A DNA stretch of 64,000 bases from Porodaedalea pini (GCA_002794775.1 NBAY01000021.1:1-64000), one strand, 5' to 3'. Counted from the stretch's first letter, positions 10,931 through 23,868 are shown. Program-made: numbers and translations. Notes: generated by a model from the sequence alone, not told the origin.

Positions 10931-12805
10931 TCAGAAACAATACCAATATGGGGTGGTCGTAAATGGTGTAAAATATATGTACAATAAGGAATAAATAAGG
11001 GACGTACATGACACGGGCAAACTGAAATCGGGTAGTAAAGACCGATGAAAAGGCGCTGGTGTCGCAGTCACTGGGGGAGGGAGAGCGAGAGCAGACCGGA
11101 CTGTATTTCCTGATCCCAAAGATATACACGCGTTTACGCAAGAGCAGAGAAGCACGCATCCGATCCCAACACCTGTGCAGAAAAGCGCGAGACCCCAGCG
11201 CCAGATACTCCACTTATCGCCGCCCACATCCGCATTGTCCTGTCTCTTCCCAATCGAGAAGACGAGCGCGAGGGCCGCAAGGTAGAGCGTGTCCTATCCA
11301 CGGTCACGCCTCTCGACGCCCTGCGAAAAGATCTGCAGCCCAACGAAGAACGCGGGGCAAGCAGAGATATGGAGAGCAGCACGAGCGAATGGAAATGAAG
11401 CGGGTCGAGAGAGGGCGCGAAGCAGGGCGCTCCAGTGAATAGCACACTGTCCGCCAACGAAGTGGACGTAGAGTTTGCTTGCGACTTGTCGATAGTGCCC
11501 GAGTCTGCCGCAGCCGCCGCGCAACATCCTCGGGATAACATTACCTCCCACGCCGCTTTGCTCCACCTCTCCATTCTGCTCTTATCTCCAGAGTACTGCG
11601 TGACAGTGCAACGGCGACGTCCCCGCAGTGACAGGAAAGTTGTGGTTTTTCATATGTCTGGAGTGGAGGTGCAACATCTTCGACGGCGCGCTCGACCTCG
11701 CGCCATTCGCATGAAGCGGTCGGCCGCTCTCGGCACGGAGAGCAGAAACCGTCTGCGGTGTACGGAAGAGGCCCGTGCGGAGGGCAAGCTGCGAGTGTGG
11801 CTGGAAGCTCGCGAGCCTGGGCGGCGGGCCTGCATGATGCGAGAAAGATGTGAGGGGCGAAGAAGCGAGTAGTGCAGTAGGGAATTATCGGTATCGAGAG
11901 GACAGCGCGGAAATAATTTCATCTTGCTCGGTCAACGCTACAATATTTAAGTATGAGAAAACTGTATCATGAAGAAAAATACCTACGAGTAGCGGTAACG
12001 TAAATGAGCGCGGTGTAAAGCGGTGAGTGTGAGGACGCAATAAGAGAATGCAGGAGGGGCGACGACGGCGAGCTATCAATCTGACTGCGAACATCACGGA
12101 ATGTATCAAGAATGTTTTTGAGGATGCGCTCCACCACGCGTTCCGACTAGACGGCCAGTTAACAGCTTGTTCGCGATTCAGAGGACATACGTGACTCACT
12201 TTCTCCGCAGAATCAAATCCATCAAGCTCAGTGAAGCTGACGTTTGCTGAGCCCTCAAAACGCTCGAGCCCGTGCGGATCGCGTTCCTCAATCCAATCCG
12301 TCGACGCACGGAAGATACGCCCGCCCTCAATGTCTTCCCATTCCGCTGCGTCTACGACATCGTCCCCGTCGGCGAGGAACTCGGCAAGCGCAGTCTTGCC
12401 TGCACCTGAAGGGCCAACTAGCAAAAGTGACAGATCTCCGAGCGTCTGTCCATATGGTGTCGGCTGCTGAAGTGCGGGAGGCAATGTAAGCGAGGGTATT
12501 ATGAGGCCGGCATCATGTTCATGTTCATGTTCATGATGGCGCTGCTGCGAATGAGGGGAGCCTGCGCTAGAGGAGAAGAAGACGCTTGAAGAGCCCGAAG
12601 GGAAGGAGGAGATCGAATCAAGGTCGATGTCGGCGTAGGGGTCGAGCGATGGACTGTCTGGTGGGGATGGCAGCGCTGCAGAGCGGGGACTCGAGTGAGG
12701 CGAGGGGTGGTCGTGGCACTCGCACTGATGGTAAGTACGACTCGCGCTATGTTGCAGGCGCGGTCGGGACATTACATGTACACTTGAGCTCGCTGTGTTT
12801 TCCAT
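10931..12805 (-). CDS. Septin-like P-loop GTPase with C-terminal membrane segment
   Basis: Start ATG complementary to 12803-12805. A long Ser/Pro/His-rich N-terminus (about 130 residues) with a HEHEHEHD tract leads to the Walker A region LSLLLVGPSGAGKTALAEFL, then ERFEGSANVSFTELDGFDSA, and after an intron ERVVERILKNILDTFRDVRS..LLHSLIASSHSPLYTALIYV. Later come ADRFMR/WREVERAVEDVA, SLDPLHFHSLVLLSISLL and the hydrophobic WGLALFCTGVGIGCVLLC segment, a likely tail anchor. This layout matches a septin-type G-domain family seen in basidiomycetes; it differs from true septins by the long disordered head and membrane segment. Switch and NKxD motifs are not obvious. Several frame shifts between 11300 and 11900; the 3' end is uncertain. 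Confidence 0.6.
12514..12538. repeat. Hexamer repeat inside coding region
   Basis: About four copies of ATGTTC (plus strand) encode the alternating His-Glu tract in the head of the septin-like GTPase. Length variation would change the protein in steps of two residues without breaking the frame. Confidence 0.7.
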
Positions 12806-13233
12806 CGTCGACGTTGTTGTGCACGATGAGAGGGCGATGAGATGGTTGGAGATATAATAGGAGACGGACGATGTCTGAAAGCAGCTGCCTTGCGTACACA
12901 GCGTGCGAGATAGCGTCATATAGATTAGATTAGATAAAGCACGTGGCCTGGTCTTGTCTGAGGACTTGCACGTGTCAACCCCTTGTAAGTTCCCCTTCTC
13001 AACTTGATGTTGGACGGACTTGTACTCATGTCATGATCCCTATAGCTTCAAAAATGCGAATCATGCGGTCATCTACATTCTATTGTTCTGACTGGTTACT
13101 GGAGATCTTAACTTCGAGACCCATACAGACACCAATCAATGCTGTCTCAGCATAAAGTTTTACAACGGCTTCGTGCTGCAGTGTCTATAGAAACCCCCCA
13201 TGTCGAAGAGGTATCTTCAGGCTCTGATTTCAC
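12806..13233. other. Intergenic DNA
   Basis: 5' flanking DNA of the minus-strand GTPase gene and upstream DNA of the NRPS-like remnant. No gene or motif recognised. Confidence 0.4.
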
Positions 13234-15394
13234 TTGAATCACTGCATTCCTGTCAATGATTTTATTCCTTCCAGACTTCCTGAGCTGCTTCTCGCTCGGT
13301 CAACGACTCTTCAGCCGAGATCGGCTTTTCGGACGCGAAAAGACGCGTTGCAAAGTCGCTGTGTTCCTCTGACTTATACAACAATACGACAAGAAAATGC
13401 TCAGTATCTCTTGGCTGCTGGGCTGAGGTCGGACTTGAATCTCGTGATCATGAGCTTCTCCGACTATGAGAGCCATATTTAAAGAGCTTGCTGCCTTGGT
13501 AAACCTCGCTTCAGCAATTCGAGCACTCTAGCATTTTGTTCTGACGCAGAGATAATAGCTTGCATTCTCGTCCGTCCGATTCCTCCACTTTACCCAGGCC
13601 CACTTCATCGGGTCCTTTTCTTCCAGAGCTTACAGAGTCTCTTTCATCGACCGACGCTCATTGCCCATCAGCACGCGATTACTGGCGTCAAGGCGGCATT
13701 CCCTGATATGTAAAGACTTTATCGTTGACCGAGCTTGAAGCAATGAATATCAGCGATGTGACGAAAGCATTGGTATTCCCAATTGTCGCATCAGCTCCGA
13801 TGATATCGCCTGCCTCATGCTCACGTCATGTTGTTCTTCGTCAGTCGTACCTTCTGTCGAGTATCCGTGGCAAAAGAAAACAACACAATACCACTTCAAG
13901 GTCGCGCTTTCTCGATTGGATCTTCTTGATCACGTAGCGAGCGTGCCTGAAGCTCATTTCAAGCTCTGGAAGTGAATGCGAGGTAATGTAACCTGAATTT
14001 TCTTCGCTTCGTGTTCAATTTGTATATGGCAGTCAACATCATGCTAAATCCACGACTATCGTCCATCGTCCCCGCAATCTGGATGAATGATGCAGTAAAT
14101 TACGCATCACATATACTTCAGTCCGAACTTCCTCCTTATTCAATTTGTCGTAATGTTACCGCTGCACTATATCCCAACGAGCTACTCGATTTGTGCTGCA
14201 TGCAAACTTTCATCTTTGGCGGAGGGGCAGTTCCAGTCAAGACTGCAGTCGATTTTTCAGACTTCATCGAGCGACACGGAGCTCCGCGAAGCTCATTGCG
14301 GGCTGGATTCGGTCTGAGTGAGACAGGAGTAGGTAGCTTCCAACATCTCAGTCATTGTTATTGCGTTAAAACTAGTCCCTAACCAACCTGATGTCTTATG
14401 CAGGTTGCATATACGACACCAGGTCTATTGTGCGTGATGTCCAGATGAGCTCCGAGAAATGTCTGTTCTTGGGAAAATGCTGCGACGGCACGTCTATGCG
14501 CATCATCTCTCCCTCAACAAAAGAAGTGTGCCCCACTTTCGAAATAAGTTAGCTCCAACTGAAGGGTCCGACCGTCTTCCGCGAATATTAACGACCTCAG
14601 AGGCGACCGATAAGGCCTTCAGCTGCGATGGTTGGTTCATCACTGGTGACAACGCTCAACTAGACTAGGATGGGAATCTGCACCTCGTAGGACGTAACAA
14701 AGACTATACTGATGTTAATGATAACAAGCGTCCGAGCGTGGATGTCGAGCACTTCATCGAGGGCAGCGCGATAGAGTGAATCATGAGGTCGCTCGTCCAC
14801 ATCTGTGCGATACGTCTACCCGATACAGACACAGAGTCATATGTTTCTCTACCAGCATATCTTTCGCGTGGAGGATGATCTGTATACAGAATATATCCTT
14901 GTTATCTCGGAAACCAATCGCGCGATTAGGAATGCATGCATCGCCTTCTGTCAACTAGCGCCTCACATCATTCTTCCCCTGCCTCGTCACTTCTTCATAA
15001 AGACTGTTCTCGGAAAGGCTTCGCCACTGCGCTCATTACATCGTAAATGCAGGGGTTACACGTCAGCTTGGAGTCGAGATTATAGTCAACCGCTCCGTTG
15101 CCAGCATCGTCTGGGAGTTTCCCCCGAAAATGTTATTGAAGAAATCGTCTTCGAGGTAATTGCATCGGCTTTGTATCGGGACGGTTTATCCCAACAGCGC
15201 TCGCAGGGCGTCTTTGACGTTAACGTTTTGTTTATGCATCTTATGCGCTTGAAGCATATTACTTAAGGGCATCCAATATCTGCAGACATTGAACCGCTGA
15301 AAAGCCCAGAGGTCAGCCGGCTCCGCGATTACCTGTTCACCACAATGGTGACTTACTAGACTTCGATGATTCCTTCAGCTATGACCCTTTGGTA
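13234..15394 (+). pseudogene. Broken NRPS-like gene: adenylation and carrier domains, thioesterase lost
   Basis: Pieces of an AMP-forming adenylation domain occur in order: SRLPELLLARSTT, LTYTTIRQENAQYLLAAGLR, SFSDYESHI, FIFGGGAVPVKTAVDFSDFI, SLRAGFGLSETG, then KGPTVFREYYND, GWFITGDNAQLDEDGNLHLV (with a TAG where Glu is expected) and EYILVISETNRAIRNA. A carrier-domain piece follows (ENVIEEIVFEVIASAL..FDVNVLFMHLMRLKHIT) in which the Ser that would take phosphopantetheine is Phe. After DDSFSYDPL near 15394, where A-T-TE proteins enter the thioesterase, recognisable sequence stops. Many stops and frame shifts. Family members activate carboxylic or amino acids for small-molecule synthesis; this copy cannot work. 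Decay appears genuine here. Confidence 0.75.
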
Positions 15395-15781
15395 TGTCTA
15401 GATCCTAACCGCTCTATCATTCATTCATGTTGCTCACGCACCGACAAAGGTCATAGAGTCCACCGGAAATATTCACTTTGTACCATATGACGAGGATCGT
15501 CAGAGGAAAACTCTTCAATACTCATTTTATAATATGCTTGTCCATAGACTTTGAATGACCGTAGTCCCTTAAAAATGTTACTCGGTACGAGTGTTGCGTT
15601 TTGACCGCATCGGCAATAAACCAATTTAATCGATTGCATGGAACTTTTTTCATTGTCGAGACAATATTATGACGTTAATGGTGACAAGACGCAATAACTG
15701 TACAGCAAACTCCAAGAAAAAGAGTAAGAACACCTCGATCCACAGGAAATATCTGACCTCACAGGTCGCTGCGATTAAGTT
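15395..15781. other. Junction between NRPS-like remnant and F-box gene
   Basis: No thioesterase sequence or other gene seen. Two short open frames have no recognisable content. The 3' end of the F-box gene abuts at 15782. Confidence 0.4.
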
Positions 15782-17663
15782 TCAAGTAGCCAACTCCCCA
15801 GAGCCGGATCCAATTCGACCTTCCGACCGCGCAAAACGCCTAAGTCGACTCCTGTTCCTCGTGTCCTTCATCCTGTTAACGGCATCCACCACCTCTTCCC
15901 AGTGTTTATGGTTTAATTGTACCCCCCTAACTCGCGCAGGCTCGAATTGGCATTTGTCGAAATGCCCAGTATGAAGACTCGCAGAGATCTCCGGAGTGTC
16001 GTTGTTGCGAAAGAGATCGCAGAGCATTTTCGTTGTCGGCTGTACCAAGTTCTTTGGAATAACTGAAAGCCCAAAGTTGAGCTCCTCCAGACACGTAAAG
16101 GTGGATGAGGACGACAACGATTTATCTGTCAGAGGCTTTACTCGTACGAACAACGATAATATTCTGATCTTGGGGCAATAACGAGCGACGATGCGAAGCG
16201 CCTCGAGCGACAGACCAGGCTCGTCCAAATCCATCCGTCTTGGCGTCCATGAGAGCTGCAGGACCTCAAGCGGCGTCCTGCGACGTAGTAGTGCATCCTC
16301 TAACTCGTGATCATCAATCGGCACCACAAAATCGAGCAAAATTGTGAGCTCTTTCAAGCACTGAAGTTCCAAAATAGGGCCAAGAGCTAAACAGCGAAGC
16401 CGTCGTGCACGGCTGTCGGGATCTCTGTACTCCTCAGACCATTCAAAGTTTGGTTCAACTTCCCACCAACCATGTTACTGGACGTGCATGCTACTATCTC
16501 GAGAGAGGAAAGCAATGGGCAACATTGCGATATTGCAACGAACAGATTGTGACAGGCCGGTGGAGTAGCGTAATCGCGGCAACCAATGGTCAATGAAGTC
16601 AAATTCCCAAGAATAGGTCGTAAGTTGCGAACAACGATGTCTGCTGACTGTGCTTTGATGGGTAAAAACAAAGTTTTCAGCTCCGGGAATGCATTTTGCG
16701 GTAGTGGCGAAGACATTCGTATGCATTTGGGTGTATAGTACGTACGCCGACCAGAATTTCGGAGTGATTGAATGCGAGGAAACCTGGACAGCATCTCGAA
16801 GAGATCTGGGGTGAGCATCGTACTGTTCACCTTGACGGTTGTCAAATATGAACCGTGAAGGCGCACAAGGTAATCCCGAATAACCTCATCAAGCTCCAAA
16901 TGGTGAGGATGGTTTCCGGCATGCCACTTAGAATCTGCTCCCGGCGTAGCTTTAATTCCGAAACTCTGGAGATGAGGTGACAAAATAATGGCATCATTGA
17001 AAAACACTTTAAGAGGGGTCCAGGAGGTGGCAGGTCTATGGGGTTGGACATCGACAACTAACTCCAAACACTTCAGTTGTCCGAACAACAAAGTAGCAAG
17101 CGAAAGGACAGAGAGGTCTTTCGATGTATCGACATGAAGAGATATGATATTGGGCAGAAGGTGAGGATACTTCTGACCGTTAGCGATAATTTGTAGCATG
17201 GTTTTTCCGAAGTAGACCGCATTGTCGCGGGTGAAGTATGGCTTGTGGTCGTAACAAGGATAGCTGGAAATTCGGAGGCTGGTAACGAAGCTGGCGTAAG
17301 CATGAAACCTCTTCCAACATTGTTCGGACGGAAGGGTCGAAAACGAGAGCGTCTTGTTTCCGATAACATGTTTCGCACCAACCTGAAACACAAAACGAAT
17401 CAGAAAAAAGGTTTGTTTTACTTTTCTAAAAGTTTGCTCGTACCCAGCTATGGGAAAGATTCTGTCCTCCTACCTTAAAATCTCCCAGGAGCTGCAGCAA
17501 GGGGAGCACGCTATCCAACTCGCCCCCATAGACAGTAGACAGCAATCTGCAACCAGGATTTGCAGACACGCGCACACCGTGACTGCGTCTTTTTGTCGAG
17601 GCCCCTGAACACATAATTGAGGAGTTCTGGGAGATACAGGACGACGGAGCTAGGTTCCGACAT
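15782..17663 (-). CDS. F-box protein with LRR-like C-terminal region
   Basis: The first exon encodes an F-box: YLPELLNYVFRGLDKKTQSR then CARVCKSWLQIAVYCLW, which would bind Skp1 in an SCF ubiquitin ligase. After an intron (about 17392-17480) a long exon (17391-16387) holds leucine-rich repeat-like strings such as LPNIISLHVDTSKDLSVLSL and LPQNAFPELKTLFLPI. A one-base frame shift near 16385 joins it to the last block (LKELTILLDFVVPI, LEALRIVARYCPKIRILSLF), ending at 15782 in GSGELAT. Start taken at 17663 (MSEPSSVVLYLPELL), closest to the F-box; 17717 is an alternative. Substrate unknown. Convergent with the NRPS-like remnant. Confidence 0.75.
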
Positions 17664-18968
17664 TTGAAGGGCCGCTGGAATATGGACAAGAGTCAACACG
17701 TCCCTTATCAGTGACACTCGGAATATGTAAGTACGTAACGTGACTCAGTGTCACAGAGCGAAGACACTACGAGCCTTTTCCGAGTCTGTACGTAACAACT
17801 AACATGACCGCCACACTCAGTTTTTGTCGTTCTCAGGCTGCTGGCGACATTAGGCCCGATACACAGTCGGATATCCCTCGATTCTGGAGTTGAGATATTG
17901 CCTACTTTCTCAACAACAATTATGTGATTCAAAGCCTCAGGTCTTAGTCGATCGAGTTTTTCTCTAGAGGCGCAAATTCGACATCTTCACGATTCTAACC
18001 GGACCTCAGAACGGACCAAAAATATGCGTCACAACATGGTTCCGGGCAAAAACTCTATTAAAGAGAGCGTTCAGGCATATTAATTAGCTAGGGCCTTGAC
18101 GAACGGCTCGGAGTACGCTCGCAATGAGCAGTGCATAATCATCGATCGAGCTAGACTGCTACTGTGCTAGTACTGGTTTGTGCGGAAAAAGTAATGGAAA
18201 CAAGCCATCAGGTAGAGCTGGATGTTATTTTCACATACAATTGTGTACTCACGACAGTATAGACAGTCCACTCTTTTCGATCACTTTGGCACCAGCGAGA
18301 AGCTCGGCGATACGAGGACGTACATCATGACCACGTAGGCTACGCGCAGGGATCAAAGTCAGTGTCTGCACGTTAATTTCTTGCATTTCAGTAGCAGTAA
18401 CTACACTCGGCTAATCATAAGGTGTGCACACTTAGACATGATGCACTTGGGGCGAAGAATGGGGCGAAGAAGCTTGCGGTATGCGCGAGACTCTGTGGAT
18501 CTAATGAGCCTGTTCTTTGAAGCATGCGGAAACTTGCAACAGCCGGCATTTTCAGCTTTTCTACATTATTGAGGCTATCGGTCGAAGACTTCGTTTTGAT
18601 ACACGTTCGCTGCATTCTCAAGTCCAGAAGAGCAATATGGGAAATGAGAACCCAATCCTTGAGGCCAAGGCATGTTAAATCGAAGGTCCAGACTCATCTA
18701 TGAAGGGAACAGGAGTCTGAAGGTGCTCTCCGTCTATGCCGTGTGTAATAGCTCCGACTTGCGTGAGTCACATTGATTAAAAGAGCTGGACGACTCTACC
18801 ATGCTATTTTAGGACATACCAGATAACCGAACTCATGGCCGACGCGGGACGCGGCATATAACACCACTTGCATTCGATCTCATTTGCTCACCATCCCACT
18901 TCGAAACTAGCTCAGCTCAAAGCGACATTTCACTCGATATAAAGCTCTCCTTCGATATTCTGGGTGTC
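17664..18968. other. Intergenic DNA between divergent F-box and dynamin-like genes
   Basis: About 1.3 kb with no clear gene. A minus-strand stretch near 18250-18370 reads LRGHDVRPRIAELLAGAKVI and then stops; this may be a scrap of a gene but I cannot place it. Confidence 0.35.
18938..18943 (+). promoter_or_regulatory. Possible TATA box of the dynamin-like gene
   Basis: TATAAA lies 25 bases before the ATG at 18969, in an otherwise ordinary upstream region. If used at the usual spacing the leader would be very short or the ATG would be skipped, so this is only a candidate. Confidence 0.3.
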
Positions 18969-21900
18969 ATGAACGACTCCATTCTGCGCCAACTAACTCA
19001 GGCATCCTCCGCCTTGGTAGAGGCTGTTACTATCGTCAGCTCTCTCATCGAGGATGCCGAGTACTCACGCGTTCCAGCCACACATCAGCATAGTCGGGAT
19101 ATCTCATGCTTTCGTTCCGAGATGCAAAGTATGGCTTTGCGGTTATACGGACTTATCCGCGTCGCATCGAGTATCGACCTTCCACCAGACTCGAATGGTC
19201 ACGTGTTGTTCACTGAGGCAGTCACGCAGCTGAGCAACGCGATTAGCTCTGCCAAAAATTTGACCGTTGAGTTGCAGACTGTATCTACTGCACAGAAGAC
19301 TGTGGTGGATACTGCTGGGAACTTCATTGGCGCACTACTTGAGACTACCCGGAATCTGACCTCTTCTTCTACCCGTATCTGCAACACACTCGACGACGTT
19401 CTTCACGATATTTACAAGAAGCATCTCGTTTCATATATCACACAGGCCGGCTACTCGTATCCTCAGGATCCTGCCTATGTTTCAGCTTTAGGCGCGGTGT
19501 TGGAACTCGTATTTTGCGAAAATCCCTTCGACATGTTTACAGATCCTACGAGCTTCGAAACGTTTTTGTCGACACTCGATCATATGAATTCGCGCATTGG
19601 TCCTGTACCGGCTTCCATCGAAGCAACCCAGCTGTTGGGTGCTTTTCGTGTCACTGATCTCATGCGCTGTCGGGGTCAGAATGCTAGTTCAGGGTGCATT
19701 GATCGAGTGGCCGAGTCTTACGTCTGCGTTCTGGAAGGCCTTCGGAAGTACCTGGATGCCGATATTGATTTTCTGTCATCGGAGCTTAGCCAAAAGCTAG
19801 AACAAAGTCGTTTATGGGACGGGAAAGACCACAGCAAGGTGACGGACAGCGACTATCTCGATTCAGAATACTTGTCCGTAGTGCGCAAAACTGCAGACAA
19901 AGTTAACTCCGAGATCGAACGTGAAACGGAGAGGGTATTTCGTGTCGGGATATGTGGCATGACAAAGGCTGGGTAAGACTATGAGCTCCTTGCCCGCATA
20001 AGTGTGCCTAATTACGCCTGTTCCAGAAAATCGCTCTTCTTGAATGCTATCATAGGTCGGAAACTACTTCCGACAGACGGTAATTTTGTCTTCTTCTGTC
20101 TGTTTTGTTTAGCGCCTAATTTCTTCTCACTGTCGCCTTCTGCAGAGCTGCCTTCAACTGCGTTGCCGTGTCGCATTCGCCATGATCTGCACCAAGAGCC
20201 GCATCTTGTGGTCTGTAGACCAAACGAGCATTTTCGTTTTACAAGAATGCATTAAAGAACTTCGCAACAAATCACAGGTATGAGCTACTCTCTGAATTGT
20301 ATGAATGCACAGTATAACTTCGTCTCTGAAGATGATTTTGTATCCAAACCAAAGTCTAAAGTCAAATGGGAGCAACTACCGTTTGTCAACTCGATTGAAT
20401 TGGAAGGTGTTCAGGAAACCATCATTTGTGTTGCTTAGAGAAGCTCATGGTGAAGAGGCGGTCATAAAACTGGTTCGTCGAGCCGATTTCTTTTATCTGT
20501 CAGAACAGTGTTGAACCAAGTTTTCGTTAGCTTGGTCAAGTCAACGATGTTGCCCGGTTATGCTATATGTTTGATGTGGAACTTCTACAAGACATGAACG
20601 TCTGGCCTCTGTTAACGGTCGAGTTCCTGTCATTTATACACGAAACGTTTACCGGCACATTTGAGGTGAGGATATCTGCGTAGGTTTCCGCGTTGTATGA
20701 ACTAACTTGGCTGTATGCAGTTCTTTGACTTACCGGTAATTAACCAGGACCTTGACACATAGAAGATTATAACTGATACTTATATAGGGAATAGACGAAG
20801 CTACGGTCAACGTGAGAAAAATTCTTTGCCTAGAAATGCCCTTCTTTAACTGGCCCTCGCGTGCCATAGAACTTCATATACGTTGATCTTATTGAGTGTG
20901 TTCGAAAACACGTCTACGCCATCGTCCCTGTCGTATCTCTCAAGCAGATATCATCGAATTACTGGAGGAATGTCGTTCCAAATATTGTAGGGACCACAAC
21001 CGAAACTCCACTCATCATCTGCACACACCTTGATCAGGTGAGCGTTTTATACCCTATTTATTTTCGGCAGGCCTTTTTTATCAATTCCTACCATTAGTTC
21101 GCCGATCCCGGGAGTGAAAATGTCGAAATACTGGCAACTGCGGCTTGGAGGGTGTTCAATCCGAAATCAGATCGCGCCGACTTCACCTCCAAATGCGTAA
21201 ACTGTTCGTCTCTTTTGGGATTTGGAGCTCAGAAGCTTCTTCGAGAGTCACTCAACAATACGAAAGAAGCCAGCTTTCGACACCATATACGACGAAGCTA
21301 AATGGACTCCGGAACATGAGGCACGTCAAGTTACTATTCCTTGACTGTGTAAACATTGACATCAGTATGAAGTGTGTCCGTGAAATCTGCGGCAAAGGAA
21401 GAAGTGCGAGAAGAAATTACGACAGACTGACGTTCAACGACTGGAAGGAAGAGCTCGAAGATGCCATTGACAGAAGTGGTATCAGACGTGCAGCGACCCA
21501 ATTCACAACCATTTTACTAAGGGAGGCCCAGTCGAAGGCACTCTCGGATGGCATAATTACTATCAATAGCCTACTTTTGAAGATCCTTTATGCGCGGAAG
21601 TGAGCTAATCCTCTCTACGTAGTACTTGATATTAAATAAGATTTGATTGCAGATCAGCTTTACAACGTCTAGGTCGTACACGAGAAGATTGCGAAATAGC
21701 TAAGAAGGCGTTCGAAGCAGCTAAGGGAGAAATAAATTGTGCGGAGGAAGTATGGGATGCCGAAGATAAGCGACTCCGAGCCAAGGCATCCCAAAGCATC
21801 GAAATCGCCTTCAGTGATCTTGAAGACACGATGATTGAATCAGTGCAGCGAGACTACAGGAAGGAGATCAATTCGTTCGTAACAGAGTACAAAGAAGAAG

Positions 21901-22698
21901 CGAGTACAGGGATTTCATTTCGCTCTTGAATACTACTTACTCCATTTCTAAAGGGAGTTTCTCAAATCTCTCCCGGGAGAGTGCGCTTTGACAAAGAGTC
22001 AACAAGCAAAATGTTCCTTTCGATGTTTCAACCGAAGGTTAAATTTGCCATGGAGCTAATGAAGAACCAATTTATCGAGCGTACGAGAAGAGACATCGTG
22101 GATAAGCAGGTCACGGATCAGATCGACTTTCTTGCCAAGTGTCTTAACGACCGCTTCGACGGAACACAAAAGAATACCATCATTGGGAAAGTCATTGCGG
22201 AAACCACGGAAGTCCCAAGTCGCATTGACGCTGTTCCAGTCTCAGATCTCCTCCAGAAATGCCGTCAGCTCGTACGACAGGGTTTTGATGGTGACTGCTG
22301 GAACAAGGTAAGTAGGGTAAGATTTTTTTTTTCCTTCCTTGCAATACTGAACACTCGAGCAGGCTTCTTACAGCTACTACAGCGTCATTGACGAGAATAA
22401 AGTGATCGATACGCTTAAACAAGACTCGATAAAGCCGCTTGTCCGCGACTTACGGCGACTAGCAATACCTGAATTCAACCGTCTAATGGACAGTGGCCGG
22501 AATGCCGTGGAAAGCACTATAAAGGAGATGTTGGAAAAAGAAGATAAGGACTTCTCGAAAGAGCTTTCCAAGAAGGATACGCCGCCATTGCCCAGAGACG
22601 TCGCAGCTTCGGTCGCTGCTTTCTTGAACTTCAACTCGGCTGCTTCAGCTATGGACGAGCTAGGGGTGCAATATGAGAAGTTTTCTACGAAGACGTGA
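18969..22698 (+). CDS. Dynamin-like large GTPase with helical N-terminal domain
   Basis: A 335-residue first exon is helical (many Leu/Ser/Thr heptads) and ends in FRVGICGMTKAG; the P-loop GxxxxGKS is completed across an intron as GMTKAG|KS, followed by LFLNAIIGRKLLPTD and LPSTALPCRIRH (switch Thr). Later come FFDLPGIDEA (DxPG, split by an intron), LIICTHLDQ (THLD in place of NKxD) and VNCSSLLGFGAQ. The rest is an all-helical stalk-like region (RLGRTREDCEIAKKAFEAAK, EFNRLMDSGRNAVESTIKEM) ending at TGA 22696-22698. This resembles large dynamin-type or bacterial-dynamin-like GTPases that deform or bind membranes; the cargo is unknown. Possible frame shifts near 20215 and 20440; most exons are clean. 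Confidence 0.72.
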
Positions 22699-23868
22699 AG
22701 GTCGGTCTTTCCTTCGGAAGCTCCGATACATATCTGTTGAACTGCTTAAGAATAGATGTTTTGAAGGATAATGTCGGCATGCAGACACGTGCAGGGTCTC
22801 GCTGTGTTTCAATCACTGTTTCCTACTGTTTCCTAATGTATCGTCAATCTACAACTGACCTTTGCGCCTCTCTGTTTTCCTTTCCCTTCTGAATGATGCA
22901 ATGGTCGGAATTTGGGCTGGAATCCGGGTTCTCAAGTCCGCTTGCAGGTGAACTCGATATAAAGGGTAGACGAAACATCGCACCCAAATTCGCTGAAAGC
23001 GAAGTATTTGAGATCTCGAAACCGTACTACTCATGGCGCGCCATACACGACGGGAAAATTATGAGATCTGAAGCAACAGGAACAGAGACGAGTACGACAG
23101 TTGGTATACAAATCGGGACAGCAATGTGACGGGAAACGGGAAAGCAACGGAGTTCTCCCCGCACAGAAATTAACATTGCAAAGTTTCGCCACATCGACAA
23201 GCGAAAAGGGGATCTTCATACGGATCAGAAGACTAACAAAATACGAGCACAAAGAGCTAGCGACCGAGGCGGCGTCGGGGACGCAGCGGGAACAAGGAAG
23301 GGCGTAAGGTAAAAGAGAAAGATGGGATCACGAAGCGCGAAGCAAAGGGACTAAGATTGGAGCACCCGGAGACGTTCTTGTCGGGGAAAACTTGAACTAA
23401 AATATTCTCTTCGATCGAAAATACTAGAACAAAGCTGGTAAGCGCCGAAGATGTCGGTTAGGCTTGACGCAAAAAGGGAGAGTGCAAAGACAGTACAGGA
23501 ACGAGGCAGCAAATGGAAGGGACGGGCGAATAATAAGACAGATGTTTATGCGAATAATTATCAGAACAAAGAAAAGCGACAGCGAGAAAAAAATAGGACC
23601 TCAGCTGAGAGAAGGGAAAAGAAAGGTCCGCTTTTACAGTAGCGATGTCGAAAATGAGTCTTAAATATAAAAGTACAAATGCGTTGGGTGAATGAGAGAG
23701 TGACCGAGTGACCCCAAAAGCCCAAAACATTAGAGAGAGAGAGAGAGAGAGAAAACAGGCGAAAACGCAGAAGCAGGCAAGAGGGAAGGCGATCCATGCG
23801 CCAAATATGTGTTCGACCGTTCAACCGCTGTGTCGTGTTTCAATTCATAGAGGTTTCAGACCTTCAGC
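22699..23868. other. Intergenic DNA between convergent genes
   Basis: 3' flanks of the dynamin-like gene and of the CxxC-H-C gene. It contains the GA microsatellite at 23732-23752. No coding evidence. Confidence 0.4.
23732..23752. repeat. (GA)n microsatellite
   Basis: Ten AG units in a row plus one base, in purine-rich DNA downstream of the minus-strand gene. Confidence 0.95.

Noticed and set aside
11059..11872. Arg-rich plus-strand open frames of 127 and 145 codons
   Set aside because: They overlap the minus-strand septin-like gene; the basic composition is the complement of its GC-rich coding sequence.
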